This document shows positions 48,472 through 60,269 of a stretch of DNA of 64,000 nt, one piece after another. The notes under the pieces are model-generated. The model had not been told where the DNA came from. It did not search any database and saw only the letters and a program-made list of their open reading frames with translations. A program made the position numbers and the translations under genes. This DNA is from Cadophora sp. MPI-SDFR-AT-0126 (taxonomy: Eukaryota; Ascomycota; Leotiomycetes; Helotiales; Ploettnerulaceae). How positions within the stretch are numbered: position 1 is the first letter of the stretch; each line of letters opens with the position of its first letter. Location of the stretch: NCBI GenBank assembly GCA_020747065.1, contig JAGMVK010000001.1, positions 3,968,001-4,032,000 on the forward strand. The letters are read 5' to 3'.

Positions 48472-51400
48472 ATGAGCTCCTATCACCCTTTGACAACAGC
48501 AAACGACGGAGATTTTGGAGACTTTTCCTTCCTTGACACGCTGACTTTCGATTCCAAAGAGCCATCTCTAAATATCACTGATCTCGGCCAGCTTACTCCC
48601 TCCAACCAGCTCGGTCTGTACCCGTCCAGACCAATCGTGCCAGAGAAGAACGACACAGTCCGTTCCCAACGAAGCACGCCAACCGACACGCTGGAGAGAT
48701 CCACCACCAATACCTTGAAGCGAACGGCGACGAGGAACAACGGTCAAACGAATCCAGTAAAGGAGAAAAAGACCGTCAAAATGGCACCAACAGTCTCAAA
48801 GCCGCAGATGAACTGCTTGGAGCTGTGCCACAAGACGACGATGTCCATTGACCTCATCGCTGTGCACATCCTCGAGTATTTGACAACCGCTAAACAAGTT
48901 GCGTACGGATTCGAGCCTCTAGCTCATGATTTCCTTGACACCTGCCAGATCCTCTTCTCCATTGAAGCTGGTCTGGGAGAATGCAACCGTTCTGGACAGA
49001 AGCTGCCACAAGAAATGCTCACAGAGCTAGACCACAAGTTCCGAGTTACGCAAGCCGACTTCAACATTCTGAACCAGATGCTTGTCAAGATGATCGCACC
49101 ATCAAGTAAGCTGGCTCGCAGCTGGGGAAAACTGTTCGGTGACAACGATATCAAGAAGATCTCGATGGCACTCGCAAAAACGAGAGAGAGCTTGAGAATG
49201 AGTTCTTTGATGTTCCAGTGGAGCTTGGGAGAAGATAACACGGAGAAGGAGAAGGGAATCGGGTTTACTGGCCTGGTAAGTTTTGCTTTTTCCTACAAGC
49301 GAGCTACAGAAGCGAGCAACTTGCATACTGATCATCTTGGATAGGCGGCAGCACTCGATAGAATGGATCACAAAGCTGGGAAAGTGAAGGAAACCCCGAG
49401 AAAGTCTCCTCCACCCAAAGAAGAATCGCGAGCCTTGACTCCATCCATTACACCAAAATCAGCGACTCCTCCGCCAACACAACCTCCTTCTCAACCTCTT
49501 CCTCAGATTCCTCAGCAACATCAACAACAACAACAGCTTCAACATCAACAAATCTCAACACCGCCACAACAGCCGCAGCACCTTGCAACCCAATACGAGC
49601 CGCTGTCTCAAGTTCCTCAATTCCCAGCTCCGCCACCAGATCTTGCCCCTGCTTTCCCATTCGGGGCAATAGATGTGCAGAACGGAATGCAAAATGGTAT
49701 GCAAAACGGTATGTCAAACGGTATGTCACACAACATGCAAAATGGCATGCAGAATGGTCTTCAGAGCCAACATCAATCATACCAGCAGCCACAGGCACCG
49801 TGGTCCAATAGATCCTCTTCGATCCACCATGATAGCCCGTTGAGCAACGGCCGTATGATGTTCACCAACGGTCTGCACGCTCATGCACCTGGGAGCCCCG
49901 ATCATCGACACCAAAGCACCAATACTAATGGTTCGGACATGTTGAACCCTTACGATCCCTATGGCCGACATAGCGCGATGGACGATGCTCGTTCGGTCAC
50001 CAACATCACCGAGCCAGATTCCTTGCATGAGGAGTTCGCTCTTTTGGAGCTTGATCCCTCAAAGGTGATGCGACATTCTGTTGACCCGAGCAGCATGCCT
50101 CGTGTATACCCCCGCAACGGTATGGAGGGTGATAATGCGAACATGAAAGGCGCACTAGTCTCTGCTATCCGCAACAAGAACTACAAACTCATCGAGCAAT
50201 TGCTCCACAGAGGCGTCTCGCCTAACCTCGGTTTCAACATGCACCCTCTCAGAGAAGCGATTATGTCTCTTGACGAGGAGAGCTTGAGACTTTTGCTCTT
50301 GTTCGGTGCCGATCCAAACGAGTCGAACAGGGATAGCATCACCCCTCTTTTCGTATGCGTTGAGAGATCGTTCCTTAGTGGCGCCACCCTACTTCTGAAG
50401 TATGGCGCCGATCCTAACCTTGTTGCTGGACCGGAGTTGGAATCGCCTCTTGCTATTGCAGCCATGGGCACCATGGTGGCATTTACTCATCTCTTCTTGT
50501 CCTACAATGGAGATGCCAACCACATGACAGCCAGTGGGGCTCCTATCCTCACCAGCGCCATCAAGAAGAAGACGCCGAAGAAGTTCATCGATATGATCCT
50601 CGCGTACGGCGCCAAACCCAACACCAAGACCAGAGAAGGCCACACTGCTCTCTTCGACGCCATCAGTCTCGGCCGAGTAGACATTGTCACAAGCCTGCTC
50701 GAGAACAAAGCAGACCCCAACCTGCCCGGACCAAAACACATGCTCTGGCCCGCTGTCCATTATCCTAAGTGCTTGCAAGTGCTTTTCTCACACGGAGCCG
50801 ATCACAAGAAAGCCCCTGGAATCATGGAACTTGCAGTCAGCATCAACAGCATGGAATCCGTCCGCATCATTCTCAACGCAGGCGTTAGTCCCGACACCAA
50901 GAAAGATGGTGTATACACACCACTCTGCACGTCTATCCGTGACGACCGAGCAGATATGCTCAAGCTCTTGCTAGCGAACAACGCAGATCCCAACTTGCCC
51001 GCAAGTGAATACCCATGCTTCAAATGCGTCACTCACGACCGGGTTCATTACCTCCCTCTCCTCGTCGCAGCCGGCGCAAACCTCAATAACCCCAAGGGCA
51101 TAATCGAAGAAGCAGTCAACTTCAACAATGTCGAAGCCCTGAACTGGCTCCTCGAGCAAGGCGTGAACCCCAACGATCGCAGCCCCAAGGGTCACTCCGC
51201 CCTCACAACCGCCATCCGCGAGAACCGCCCCGAGCTCGTCGATCTCCTGCTCATGCGCGGCGCCGATCCCCACGTGCGCGGCGAGAACTGGCCCCTGTGC
51301 ATGGCCGTTGCCAAGCCGCAGATCTTGAAGAAACTCTTGACCGTGGTGAAGGAGCCGCAGGCTTTCAAGGGTATCATGGAGATGGCTGTTCATGCCGACC

Positions 51401-51861
51401 AGCTGGAGAGCGTGAAGATGCTCATTGCTGCTGGTGTCAGCGTCGAAGATAAGAATGGCGGTGTGTTCTCGCCGCTCACGACCGCTATTCGCGAAGACCA
51501 TCGCCCGATCGTCAAATATCTCCTCACGGACGGCGGAGCAGATGTCAATTCGCCTGGAGAACATCTCCCCATTGTCAAGTCGCTGCGCACATATCGCGGT
51601 AACGAGACGGAGATCTTGGAGTTGCTGCTTGAGCATGGTGCTGATCCCAACATGATGTACCGTGGCTGGAACGGTGTCATGCAAGCTGTTGAGAATGGTG
51701 AGGCGGATGTGTTGAGATTGCTGGCTCGCAAGGCTGGTGTGGATTTGGAGGTGAGAGATGAGATGGGGAGAACCGTCGTGGAGATGGCTGCCTCGAGAGG
51801 ATGGGATGAGGCAGTCCAGATCCTGATTGAGGGCGATATGGGTTTGCGAATGAGGAAGTAG
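48472..51861 (+). CDS. Ankyrin-repeat protein with Gln-rich and NGM-repeat linker
   Basis: Two exons, 48472-49275 and 49345-51861, are separated by a 69-nt intron and encode 1106 residues. Residues 1-270 hold a disordered start and a helical domain with conserved-looking Cys/His (MNCLELCHKTT) that resembles N-terminal domains of fungal ankyrin proteins. Residues about 300-350 are Gln/Pro-rich, and residues about 380-406 repeat Asn-Gly-Met-Gln/Ser units. From about 530 to the end, a long array of ankyrin repeats follows, with recurrent units of the type LLLxxGADPNxxxxxG and long insertions, all without enzyme domains. Ankyrin arrays are protein-interaction scaffolds. No transmembrane segment or signal peptide is seen. 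A specific role cannot be read. Confidence 0.88.
49681..49758 (+). repeat. In-frame 12-nt tandem repeat (Asn-Gly-Met-x)
   Basis: Degenerate copies of the unit AAYGGNATGCAA encode NGMQ/NGMS units inside the ankyrin gene. All units keep the frame, so the array can expand or contract without breaking the protein. Length polymorphism between strains is likely. Confidence 0.8.
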
Positions 51862-52504
51862 AAGGAGTAGGATCTCGCGATTCCGTGTATGAGTGGTTGT
51901 AGGGCTCAGGGCGTGGAGCCAAGTCTGTCCTTTTTGCAAGACCTTTCATTTTGTTGTCAATCATGACTGTCGTCAGGGATATCTTTCTTTTGTCAATTTT
52001 TCGGGGAGGATAAGGGTGTTGGTGGCCTTCTGTATCCCAGCGAATTCGTTGGCCGTTGCAATACCATCTATTGTTGACTCGGGGTCTGGGGGCCCAGGGC
52101 GTGTGTCTCCAATCTCGGGCAGAGAAAATTGCTTTTATGTAAAGATTGCGATGTAGTGTTGGGTGGAGGATAAGGTAATATCTTTGTGTCCGATATGGAA
52201 GGGAAGGGAACTACAGTACTAGCACATAATCTTTATGTAGTCGAATTTGATGTATACCTAGCTGGTTTTCCGGCGTATCGGATTGCATCTAGAAGGAATG
52301 ACGAGTGTCAATTGTATGGGATAATTTCACCCACAACATCTTGTTCTATCTTATGGTTGATCACACAAGTTGAAGCCTGTTTTTTTCTGAAAGCCATTTT
52401 ATCCATAGCATTTTGTTCTATCTTGTGTTTGATCACACCAAGTCGGAACCGGTTATTTCCTAGGGGTATTTTATCCACAGCATTTTAATCTATCCCATGT
52501 CTAA
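51862..52504. other. Convergent 3' region
   Basis: Between the ankyrin gene (plus) and the HET gene (minus). The right half is occupied by the 72-bp tandem repeat listed separately. No gene was seen. Confidence 0.5.
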
Positions 52505-52548
52505 TCATATAAGCAAGAACCTGTTTTTTCTTTTCTTCTTGAACGGCC
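52333..52548. repeat. Three degenerate 72-bp tandem units
   Basis: Units at 52333-52404, 52405-52476 and 52477-52548 align without gaps. Each starts with A-C/T-A-(A/G)-C-A-T, then a CTATC box at the same offset, and units 1 and 2 share TTGATCACAC at offset 26 and end CATTTTATCC/TATTTTATCC. Unit 3 is the most diverged and contains the stop codon and last 14 codons of the HET gene. Confidence 0.75.
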
Positions 52549-54479
52549 ATATAAGCTTAGTAGATGCAGTTTTAACCGTAGACTGTTCTGCTTCTACAAA
52601 GCCTATCCTTCGCAAAACTTCCAATGTGCCACGATACCCTCTTGAATGCTGTTGCACACCTGTACGTGCGTTCTTCATTAAAGCGAGACCTTTTCCATTC
52701 GCCAGGTGTAGAATGTAGAACATTTGCGGTAGTTGTTTAAAATCTTCATCGGGGAAGAAAGTCCATTTCCGGGGCGTCGTGTCAGATTTCTCAGAGCAAA
52801 TGAAGCATCTCTGCTGATCGTCTGGAGGTTCAACAACCGCAACAGTCAGCTGGCCCCGGAGAAGAAGACTCCCATACTTGACACGACCCATCTTATCACT
52901 CCCTGCAGGTTGCACCCATGATTCTATGATCTCGATCATTTGCTTGCGATCAAGGTCTTCTTTTCCTCCTATTTCCTTGTCTAGGTATATTATGCTGCCG
53001 TTGACAGCGGCCCACGACCACGAAGGCGCTCGGTAGATTTCCGGGCCGGATGACCGCAAACAATCCACATCCCGCCTCCAGAACAAACCCTTCCATAACT
53101 CCCTGCTCCAGATTCCCGCCAGATACCGATCACCAGAAGTCCTTTGATATTCGTGTGCGAGTCCGGAAAGAGCAGGCAATTTGTCTTCGCTAACAGTAAG
53201 GCTGCGCTTGGTGTAGCACTCGACGAGGCGAAACCAGCTACCGGGCTTGAGGAAGATATCGCGGCGTGGGATTTGCGTGTGCTGAATATCCAATACTCTG
53301 CCGCATTCGTAGCGAATGTATTCCTTGTTTCGGTAGGACACCTGGGTAGGACCAAATTCTAGAAAGCGGGCAGGGAGGATTTGTTCTTGGAGCGTCCAGC
53401 CCCGTGAGTCCAGTGCCGATGCACCGAGATCTACGGTGCATGTCTGTGCCTGATCCGCTTCGATTTTCATAGAAATCGATGATACATTTCCTCGCCATTT
53501 CAACTGTAGCTGAAGGGACTCTTCAGGTACTCTGTATGTGAAAAGCGCTCCTTGTTTCGGCGTTGACGCCCCAGCCAGGATGGTTAGCCAGCTAGAGCTG
53601 TAGTAATCACCCATCTTGGACGATTCCTCTTCCCAGTCCAGTTTTGAGTCTTGGACGATGCAAAGAGAATCTATCCAGAGATATTTGATACCCAGGAAGC
53701 GAGTCAAGCGGATACAGTCCTTGAAAGTCTCGGAAAGGTCGGCAAAAACAATGGCTTTTATTCTATCGGGAAGCGAGCTTGTCGTAGTTTCGAGAGGCTT
53801 TCCATGGCCCCAGCAGTGACTCAGGCAGATGTAACGCTTATCATCTTCGTTGCTAGAATTATGATCGATGGATAGGTACAAGCGTTCTTGACTTCCAGTT
53901 CCGACGTCTATGACACGTTTTGGAAGCTTGCCGCAAGTAGTGAATTGATCAGATGACAGCCAAGATGCAATCATCCGAAGTGTTGATGGAGCATCTGATC
54001 GCACTGGTAAGGGTCTTCCGCGAAGGATGTCGGAAGAAGGATCGTCTACACGATGTAAGCTCTTGACAACCAAGAAATATCCTATCGTTACCATCTCCGG
54101 TGAATATTCGACCCCAGGGCGTGGAACTATTGGGTGAGCCCCCAATCGCTAGCATATCAGACTGTACCATTCCAGGGATGGTGTTAGGCCCTGCTAAATA
54201 CATGTTCAGTTGTGTGCAGTTATGTCCAGTGCGTGGCAGAGTCAAAAGCAGCATTTGGCAAAAGGGACATCCGTTTAGGACTCCAGCATCCAATTCATGA
54301 TTTGATCTGTGTAATGAAACTCCTGATGAGGAAGTGAGGAGACAGATATCTATGGCGCTACAGATTTCGCACAAAGTGCTCGTCAGGCTGGCGTCATTTC
54401 TGGCAGATGGGCTTCGTTTTCCTGTGTCTTTCCCCCGAATTACATCTCTCAGCCCGCTTCCGCTTGTTGACTTGTCCAT
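52505..54479 (-). CDS. HET-domain (heterokaryon incompatibility) protein
   Basis: Exon 1 54479-54092 and exon 2 54045-52505 are joined by a 46-nt intron (GTAACG ... GTGTAG), giving 642 residues. The splice is inferred because the N-terminal frame (LCEICSAIDICLL, NGCPFCQMLL, typical of the region before HET) and the HET frame differ. The HET domain (PF06985) starts at RYICLSHCWG (about residue 200) and continues with IRLTRFLGIKYLWIDSLCIVQD and RGWTLQEQILPARFLEFG. HET proteins trigger programmed cell death on fusion of incompatible hyphae, and many copies have unknown partners. The C-terminus ends in a Lys/Arg-rich tail encoded by a tandem repeat unit. Divergent from the gene at 54919. Confidence 0.88.
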
Positions 54480-54918
54480 TTCCAGAGTCAGCGTGGACAA
54501 TTTGCTTCACTTCAGCGGTAATTTACTGACGCTTTCACCATCTTCAGGATACGTCAGTAGTCTGTTTGGTCCTCTGAGCAGCAGTTTCTGCATTGTGAGT
54601 GCCTGTGCCTCCAAAACATTAGAGATGGTTCAGACCAAGGGGTGTGCTGTCCTATATCGAGTCATAAATTCATCGATCTTTCGGCGAGCAACGTGTAAGC
54701 AGTCTGCATATGCCGAAAGCGCGAGTGGCGCCTAATTGGCCACCATCATTCGTCACTTCACTGGTCTACGAACCGCCCCGTGCTACCATTGATAACTACA
54801 TACGCAGTCGTTATCTCGCAAACCGAGAGTGAAATTAACGCAACAAGACTTGAACTTGTCACTAGAGCGGAGAGATTTCTTCATATTCTCCCATTTCTCG
54901 GCGAAACAGACTTGAATC
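54480..54918. promoter_or_regulatory. Divergent promoter region of HET gene and neighbour
   Basis: A 439-bp stretch between two divergent starts. No gene and no clear motif was found. Confidence 0.4.
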
Positions 54919-56588
54919 ATGGCCACATCGGAGGAATTACCACCAAGCCGCAGCCTTCACGACCAGGCTGAGCTGATTCGAATAACGTACTCTCCACCCA
55001 AAGAAGAAAAGTCGAAAGCGGACTGCGTACTTAGCTTGCTCGTAGAACAGTTGTCAACGCAGAGGGATGCGTACTTGCAGAGTACCAATAATTTGCTCGG
55101 GTTATTGCGTGGCTCGGTGGAAGCTCAATCTTGTGACCAAGGAGACAAACTAGATATTCTGAAAGAACCATTGGAGGTACAGGAAAGAGGAGATCAAGAT
55201 ATGGGAGGCAAGGGAAAAGGTAAAGCCGTGGATTTCCTCAGTGGCCACGGGAACGACCGAGAACTGGATGCAGTCACCCAAGGTTCTTCAAGCGTGCTCG
55301 ATCTTGCTACTTACGACACCGTTGATCTCCGGCGTTATCTATCTTCTTACCCTTGGACCGCACTTGCAAAGAATATCATTCAATCGTTACTCGACAGTTT
55401 ATTCGATTCGCACACTGCCAGTAATCTATTCTATCTCCAACGGGAATCTTTTCCGAGACAAAGTAGCTTCCTCCAAGCGAGAGTAAGCCGTATCAAGGGA
55501 TCTTTTGTCACAGCTCAAGCAGAGTTTGAAGGGTCCGAAGAGGTCGAAGCGCTGTGGGAGAATCTTCGGAGATCTTTGAGTCCAAGAAGCCACGAGGACG
55601 GTGACGCTCAAGCATCACGAGGCTGTTTGGTTGAAATTCGAACGTCAATTCCCATTGTCTTTGTCGCACTTCACCTGTTATTTCATTCCGTCATCGACAT
55701 GGACAAGATATTTGAGCTGCTGCACGGCGGTGCAAGATCGAGGATATACGAAGAGATAGAGGTAAACCCGGACCAGAGGCTGCGGAGGAATTCGATCTGC
55801 TGTAGCCTACAGTACTTCAGAGTTGTTCGGAACCCAAGCGATCTCCGTTCGTGGGAGCAGCATGACCAAGTCACACTTCTTGGCCAGTCCATACTCTTCA
55901 GCAGAACTGCCTCTGTGATAATTCTATGGACGGATCCAGAAGATTACCATAAGTCGCTACACTCCCGCTCGTGGACCCTCATGTCTCTTCAAGGATCTCG
56001 ACAAGGGTTTTTGACATCTAACGATCAGCCTGGCACAAATTCAATATGCGGAGGATATGATGCATTTTTCCAAGCATTGCATATTCATTACGGTTCGAAA
56101 ACTTCAACTTTCGTGACTCCTCGTTTAAGCAACGCGTGGAAGTTGAAACTAATTTAAGTACAGAGACTGCATACGTAGCACTGCGGGAGTGCTTTGATGC
56201 TATCGTTTCGCTTACCTCAGATGTATGTACGGCCATGAGATGACCACAAGAGAATAGTGTCTGACACTCCTGCTAACCCGATGTGCTATTTAGCAGCCAT
56301 ATAAGGGACTCTATCATCTTTGAGGACCAAAATTTCACACGCAGTCGGATCTATTTCTGGACATTCGAAGTCGCCAATGCTGCAAGCCGGAGCATCCAAT
56401 ATCTCTGTTCGGAATTCGAAGATTTCATCAGTGTTCCCAATAGTATACGTTCTGTATTACTAGCTCAGTATTTAGGTGGTCTCATACGTACGGCGTACAG
56501 TATTCTTGAGACCGTACGTATTGGTAGGGGGAGTGATAATACTGTATTGTACGGGGATATATTGCAATATAAGGAAATACTGCACTAA
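54919..56588 (+). CDS. Uncharacterised fungal protein, reading frame disturbed near its 3' half
   Basis: The main frame 54919-56157 gives 412 residues with no domain I can name. It contains an acidic, Lys-rich insert (GGKGKGKAVD) and a region rich in conserved-looking Trp, Arg and Asp (ILWTDPEDYHKSLHSRSWTL, PGTNSICGGYDAFFQAL). Natural-looking coding sequence then seems to continue in a different frame (about 56091-56222, ending SLTSD). After a likely intron (donor GTATGT at 56223, acceptor TTTAG at 56293) a third segment runs to 56588 (RDSIIFEDQNFTRSRIYFW). I could not join the three segments with standard introns, so one or two 1-nt frameshifts, or sequence errors, are likely. The gene lies directly beside the hAT copy. 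It may be a decaying gene. Confidence 0.5.
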
Positions 56589-56589
56589 G

Positions 56590-59500
56590 CCTAAAATGGA
56601 CTACTAAGTGCAAAGCAACGCAGAAACCTTGCGCTAGTCAAAAGAAAGAGACAGCTCTAATTCAAAGAATATAAGGAAACCAACGATATTGAAGTAATAT
56701 AGAGACTATATTAAGAGAGCTAAGTATCCGGATAACCCAAATCCATGAATTATATAGCAAAAACAATGGAAATAACATGCCCAGAGAGCTCTGGATCTCA
56801 AGAATCGACACAGATTGTACTGGTTATCCAATTCTCAAGGTGTAGCCAATACTTCAAGCATTCCAAAGCTTCCACAACCTCAATCCCTATGCGATTCCGT
56901 CGGTCTGTTATAGTGATTTTGGTGGCAGAAAAGAGGCGTTCGCATTCGGATGACATGGCTGGAATCGACAGCATATCAAGCGCCATTCGAGAGAGATTAG
57001 GGAAGGTATGCTGTTGCGCAGGCTCTAGCCACCACTTGCGAGGGTTACGAGTATCGGAGGTAAGAGGTGGAGTGGAGAGGTAAAGGGTATATTCGTCGAG
57101 TACAGCCTTAGCTTGCTCCTTGCGCTGGAGGTAAGCAATATAGGTGTTATTTGTCGGTTTTATTGGAGGGGGATTCGATGGAGGATTAAGAGCCAGGTCC
57201 TGATTTAAAAAGCCTCCTGGTTAGCATATAATCTCATAAGGTTAAAGAAGCAGAATATAAAAGGATACCTTGTATTGATATTCCCATAACCGTTCCACCT
57301 TAACTTTCCAGGTTTCCAGCCAATCAGGGTGTGCCACTTTCCACTGCTCCTCAAAGTATTGCCACTTCTTTGTAGGGTCGAGAACTACGGCCGCAACATA
57401 GGCAGGAGATTTGTCAGTTAAGGCGTAATAGTCGTCGAGTTTTGACCAGCCGGAGTTGATACAGGGTGAGAGGAAACGGTCGTTTTTATAGGCTTCTTTA
57501 CCGCTCTCAAAGTGATCCAACACAAACTCCATTGCAGGAAGGACGCGGTCCAAGGTCGCATTATGGCCCTCTGTAAAGAGGATAGCGTCATACATGGCTT
57601 GGAGGAAGAATCTGATCTTATGGAGCTCTGCGAAATCGTCTGTAGTCAATCGGTCAAGTGGTTCAATAACATCCGGATGACGAATATACAGCTTTTGTAG
57701 TGCTTTTTGAACATCCGGATCATCCAAGACACTCACCAACTTGTACATAGAGGTCCATCTTGTACCATTATCTCTTGGGAGCTTCCTGCCACCGATCTGT
57801 AGCCAATAGGAGTTGCGGAGAGTACTGCGACTGAATCTGACGGCATGATTGTGAGCTTTGCCGATGGTGCCTTTCTTTCGCCAAAGGGAGAATTCGAGCT
57901 CTGTAAGAACCTCTGTCGCCGTATATTCGTTATTGTAGTCTGCGAGAGCTTCACCTTGAGTCTTAAAGAGGAAGGCGTCGCCGGTGAGGTTAAGTATATG
58001 GCCGTGGCAACGTAATCGGTGCTCTTCAGGATCGTAGTCGATATGGAGGTTGTCGAAGAGATCTTGAAGTTGAGGGGATTAGTCAGCAAGAGGGACGTGC
58101 TTCGCCAGAATAGGCAGGCGGTGAGATTCTGCCACCAATCAAAGCGCAGGGAAAGAGCCTCAACTTACAGACAGAAAGCCGTCGCAACATGGCGTCGTTG
58201 ACACTTGCATTATCCATAACAAAATAACCAAGCCTCTCTCCGATCTGCCACTCTATTATCACCTCTATTGTTGCCTTCGCAAGGTTCTCTTGATCGTGAT
58301 TTCCATCGATTTCTTTGAGGGCAAGAGGTTCTGTCGTTAATTCGCCATTTCCGCCGATATAGTGAGCAAACCAAGCCATTATTGGAAGACCGTTGGTAGA
58401 GGTTGCAAGATCACAACTGATATGGATCAGAGACCTAGCTCTCTTCAGGGAGGCTATCTTCTTTGCCTTCTCAGCGACGAAGTGACGAAGAATCCATTCC
58501 TTTACTGTATCTCCAGAGGTAGGTAGCCAGCCTCCAATATCTTTGTTAATATAGGCTAGTACAGCTCGAAACTCCTCACTTTCAACCGTCGCCAAAGGGA
58601 GGGAATCAGAGGCAAACCAACGAACTATCAAGAGCTCAAGCACGTGAGGATCGATCTTATACTCGTCTGCGACAGGTTCTGGAGTCTCCATTCGGCGTTT
58701 CCTATAACCTCCGGTCTCTGCGACAGCGTCCATAGCTTTCTCGATGGCTCCACGTACTCGATTCTTCTTCTCCTGACGTGGAGAGCTCTTAACCACTCCG
58801 TGTTTCTCCCGAAGGTGAGAATTGATGATTCTGGTCCCTCCCGACTCTCGATAACGACAAGAGCAATACGCACAGCGCCACTCGATTTGCCGGTGTTTGT
58901 TACGGTATATATGCTGAGGATTGGTATTTGGCATATGGCTCCACACGTGAGAGGTTCGATGGCGCTCTTCTTCGTCACTTTTGATCGCAGGGAGCTCGTC
59001 TTGCCGCTGGTTGCTTATATCGTTCAAAACTGAATCAAAGGGGTCTTGAGAGAAGGAATCAGTAGGTTGACTTTCATCTTGAGATTGACCTCTAGGGCTG
59101 AAATTGCTCTGGCTCGCTCCTTCTGTAAGATCAACTACTTCTCTCAACATATTGACAATCTCCGGAATAGGTTCCTCCCACTTCATATCGCTATCAAGAG
59201 CGAATTCCGACGACGAATCTGACAGAGGTTTAGCAAGAATCGATGACGCAATGGAGGTTGGAGACGACATATCAACGTATAATAGAAGAAAGAAGTGCTT
59301 GGAGGTGACAGTTTGACAAAGATATCGTTGATATTCGCCGTAGTACAGCAAGAGAGGCTCTGGGAGTATATATACGGTATTCAAGGTAAGTATACCCCGT
59401 ACAGCTTCCTCCGCTTTTTCCGTGATCCGGGCATTGATTTGATCTCCTTTTCTGGGCAGAAATCGACTAATTTCTACGTCCAGGATCCTCAAACTCATCT

Positions 59501-60210
59501 GCGAAGCCATATCTTACGAATCTACGAATATCCTCATTTCCTCCAAGCTATCCGGGTACTATAATCAGGCCATTTTCCCTCTCTAATATCAACGAAAACA
59601 AGGTCCGGAACTATAAAACAAGGGAAGGGACAGGCCTAGAATAGTCTAAAGTTGAGCGGCAGATATTCTCTCATTTCCAGAGAGATCCAGGAAGGTTCTG
59701 GGCATGGAAAAGTATGGATTTTCTTACTGAAAACAGGCAATGCAATGTCCGAATCATATATCCAGGAGGTGGCGGATGCTTGGAGGGTACAGATATAGTA
59801 TATCTTCATTTCCACAAGGTTTTTGGAAGGATCCGGGCACAGCAATATACGTTAAATCACACCCAAATAAGCACATATCTGAGACCCGGGAGAGCTCTGG
59901 AAGGCGCAGGTATATGAAAGGAATCCAAGGGAATTAAGGGACAGCTTCCGAATGGTCAAAATACGATTCTAGCCTCTCTCAGGCTTACTTTGACCTCGAA
60001 TCCTCTTACAATTTGAGTTAGAGAGCAAGGAAAGCTCCGAAGAAGAAAAGGAGGCTATAGGTAAGCTCTCAGCCCCCTCCCAGCCCCCTCAATTAAAGGT
60101 TGAAGCTCTCCTTGGAAGGTACGTTACCCCTCCTTTTACCCCGCAATCTGTATTGTAGTATACGGGCCAGTGATAACTAATATTCAGATTTTGTACTGAT
60201 ACGGCCTAGT
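56590..60210 (-). mobile_element. Second hAT-type transposon, apparently intact transposase
   Basis: The element is defined by the open transposase at 56798-59270. Flanking AT-rich sequence without genes reaches about 56590 on the left and about 60200 on the right, but terminal inverted repeats and the 8-bp target duplication could not be fixed by eye. AGTGATAA occurs at both 56532-56539 and 60169-60176 and might mark a target duplication, but no matching inverted termini follow, so the borders stay approximate. Confidence 0.6.
56798..59270 (-). CDS. hAT transposase with BED zinc finger, open and spliced
   Basis: Exons 59270-58169, 58062-57269 and 57199-56798 give 765 residues (introns 106 and 69 nt, GTAAGT and GTATCC donors). 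The start is the first ATG after the 5' unconserved part. An acidic/Ser-rich N-terminus is followed by a BED finger at about residues 132-160 (WRCAYCSCRYRESGG, then H-x4-H) and a basic nuclear-localisation stretch. The RNase-H-like hAT core follows, with catalytic-type D in SCDLATS, D in VMDNASVND and E in SECERLFSATK, and the C-terminal dimerisation block (LDMLSIPAMS). Nothing essential is visibly missing, unlike the copy at the left edge. It could encode a functional enzyme. Insertion lies between two plus-strand gene pieces. Confidence 0.85.
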
Positions 60211-60269
60211 ATTTTAGAAACGATATTGTTACTACGCCGTATCTTCAAATCGATATTGTTACTACTAGA
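59271..60269. other. Non-coding flank of the hAT element
   Basis: About 1 kb of AT-rich sequence upstream of the transposase start. The transposase frame is open to 59510, but a start there would only add unconserved residues. It probably includes the promoter and the right terminus of the transposon. Confidence 0.5.
60221..60265. repeat. 15-bp direct repeat CGATATTGTTACTAC
   Basis: Identical copies lie at 60221-60235 and 60251-60265, 30 bp apart, at the junction between the transposon flank and the CorA-like fragment. Could be subterminal repeats of the transposon. Confidence 0.6.

Noticed and set aside
50971..51939. 322-codon minus-strand frame
   Set aside because: Fully antisense to the ankyrin-repeat array; its His/Leu-rich text mirrors the ankyrin codons.
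56489..60241. TACGGCGTA at 56489-56497 with its reverse complement at 60233-60241 as terminal inverted repeats of the second hAT
   Set aside because: The 9-mer is itself nearly palindromic, pairing does not extend further, and no 8-bp target duplication flanks it.
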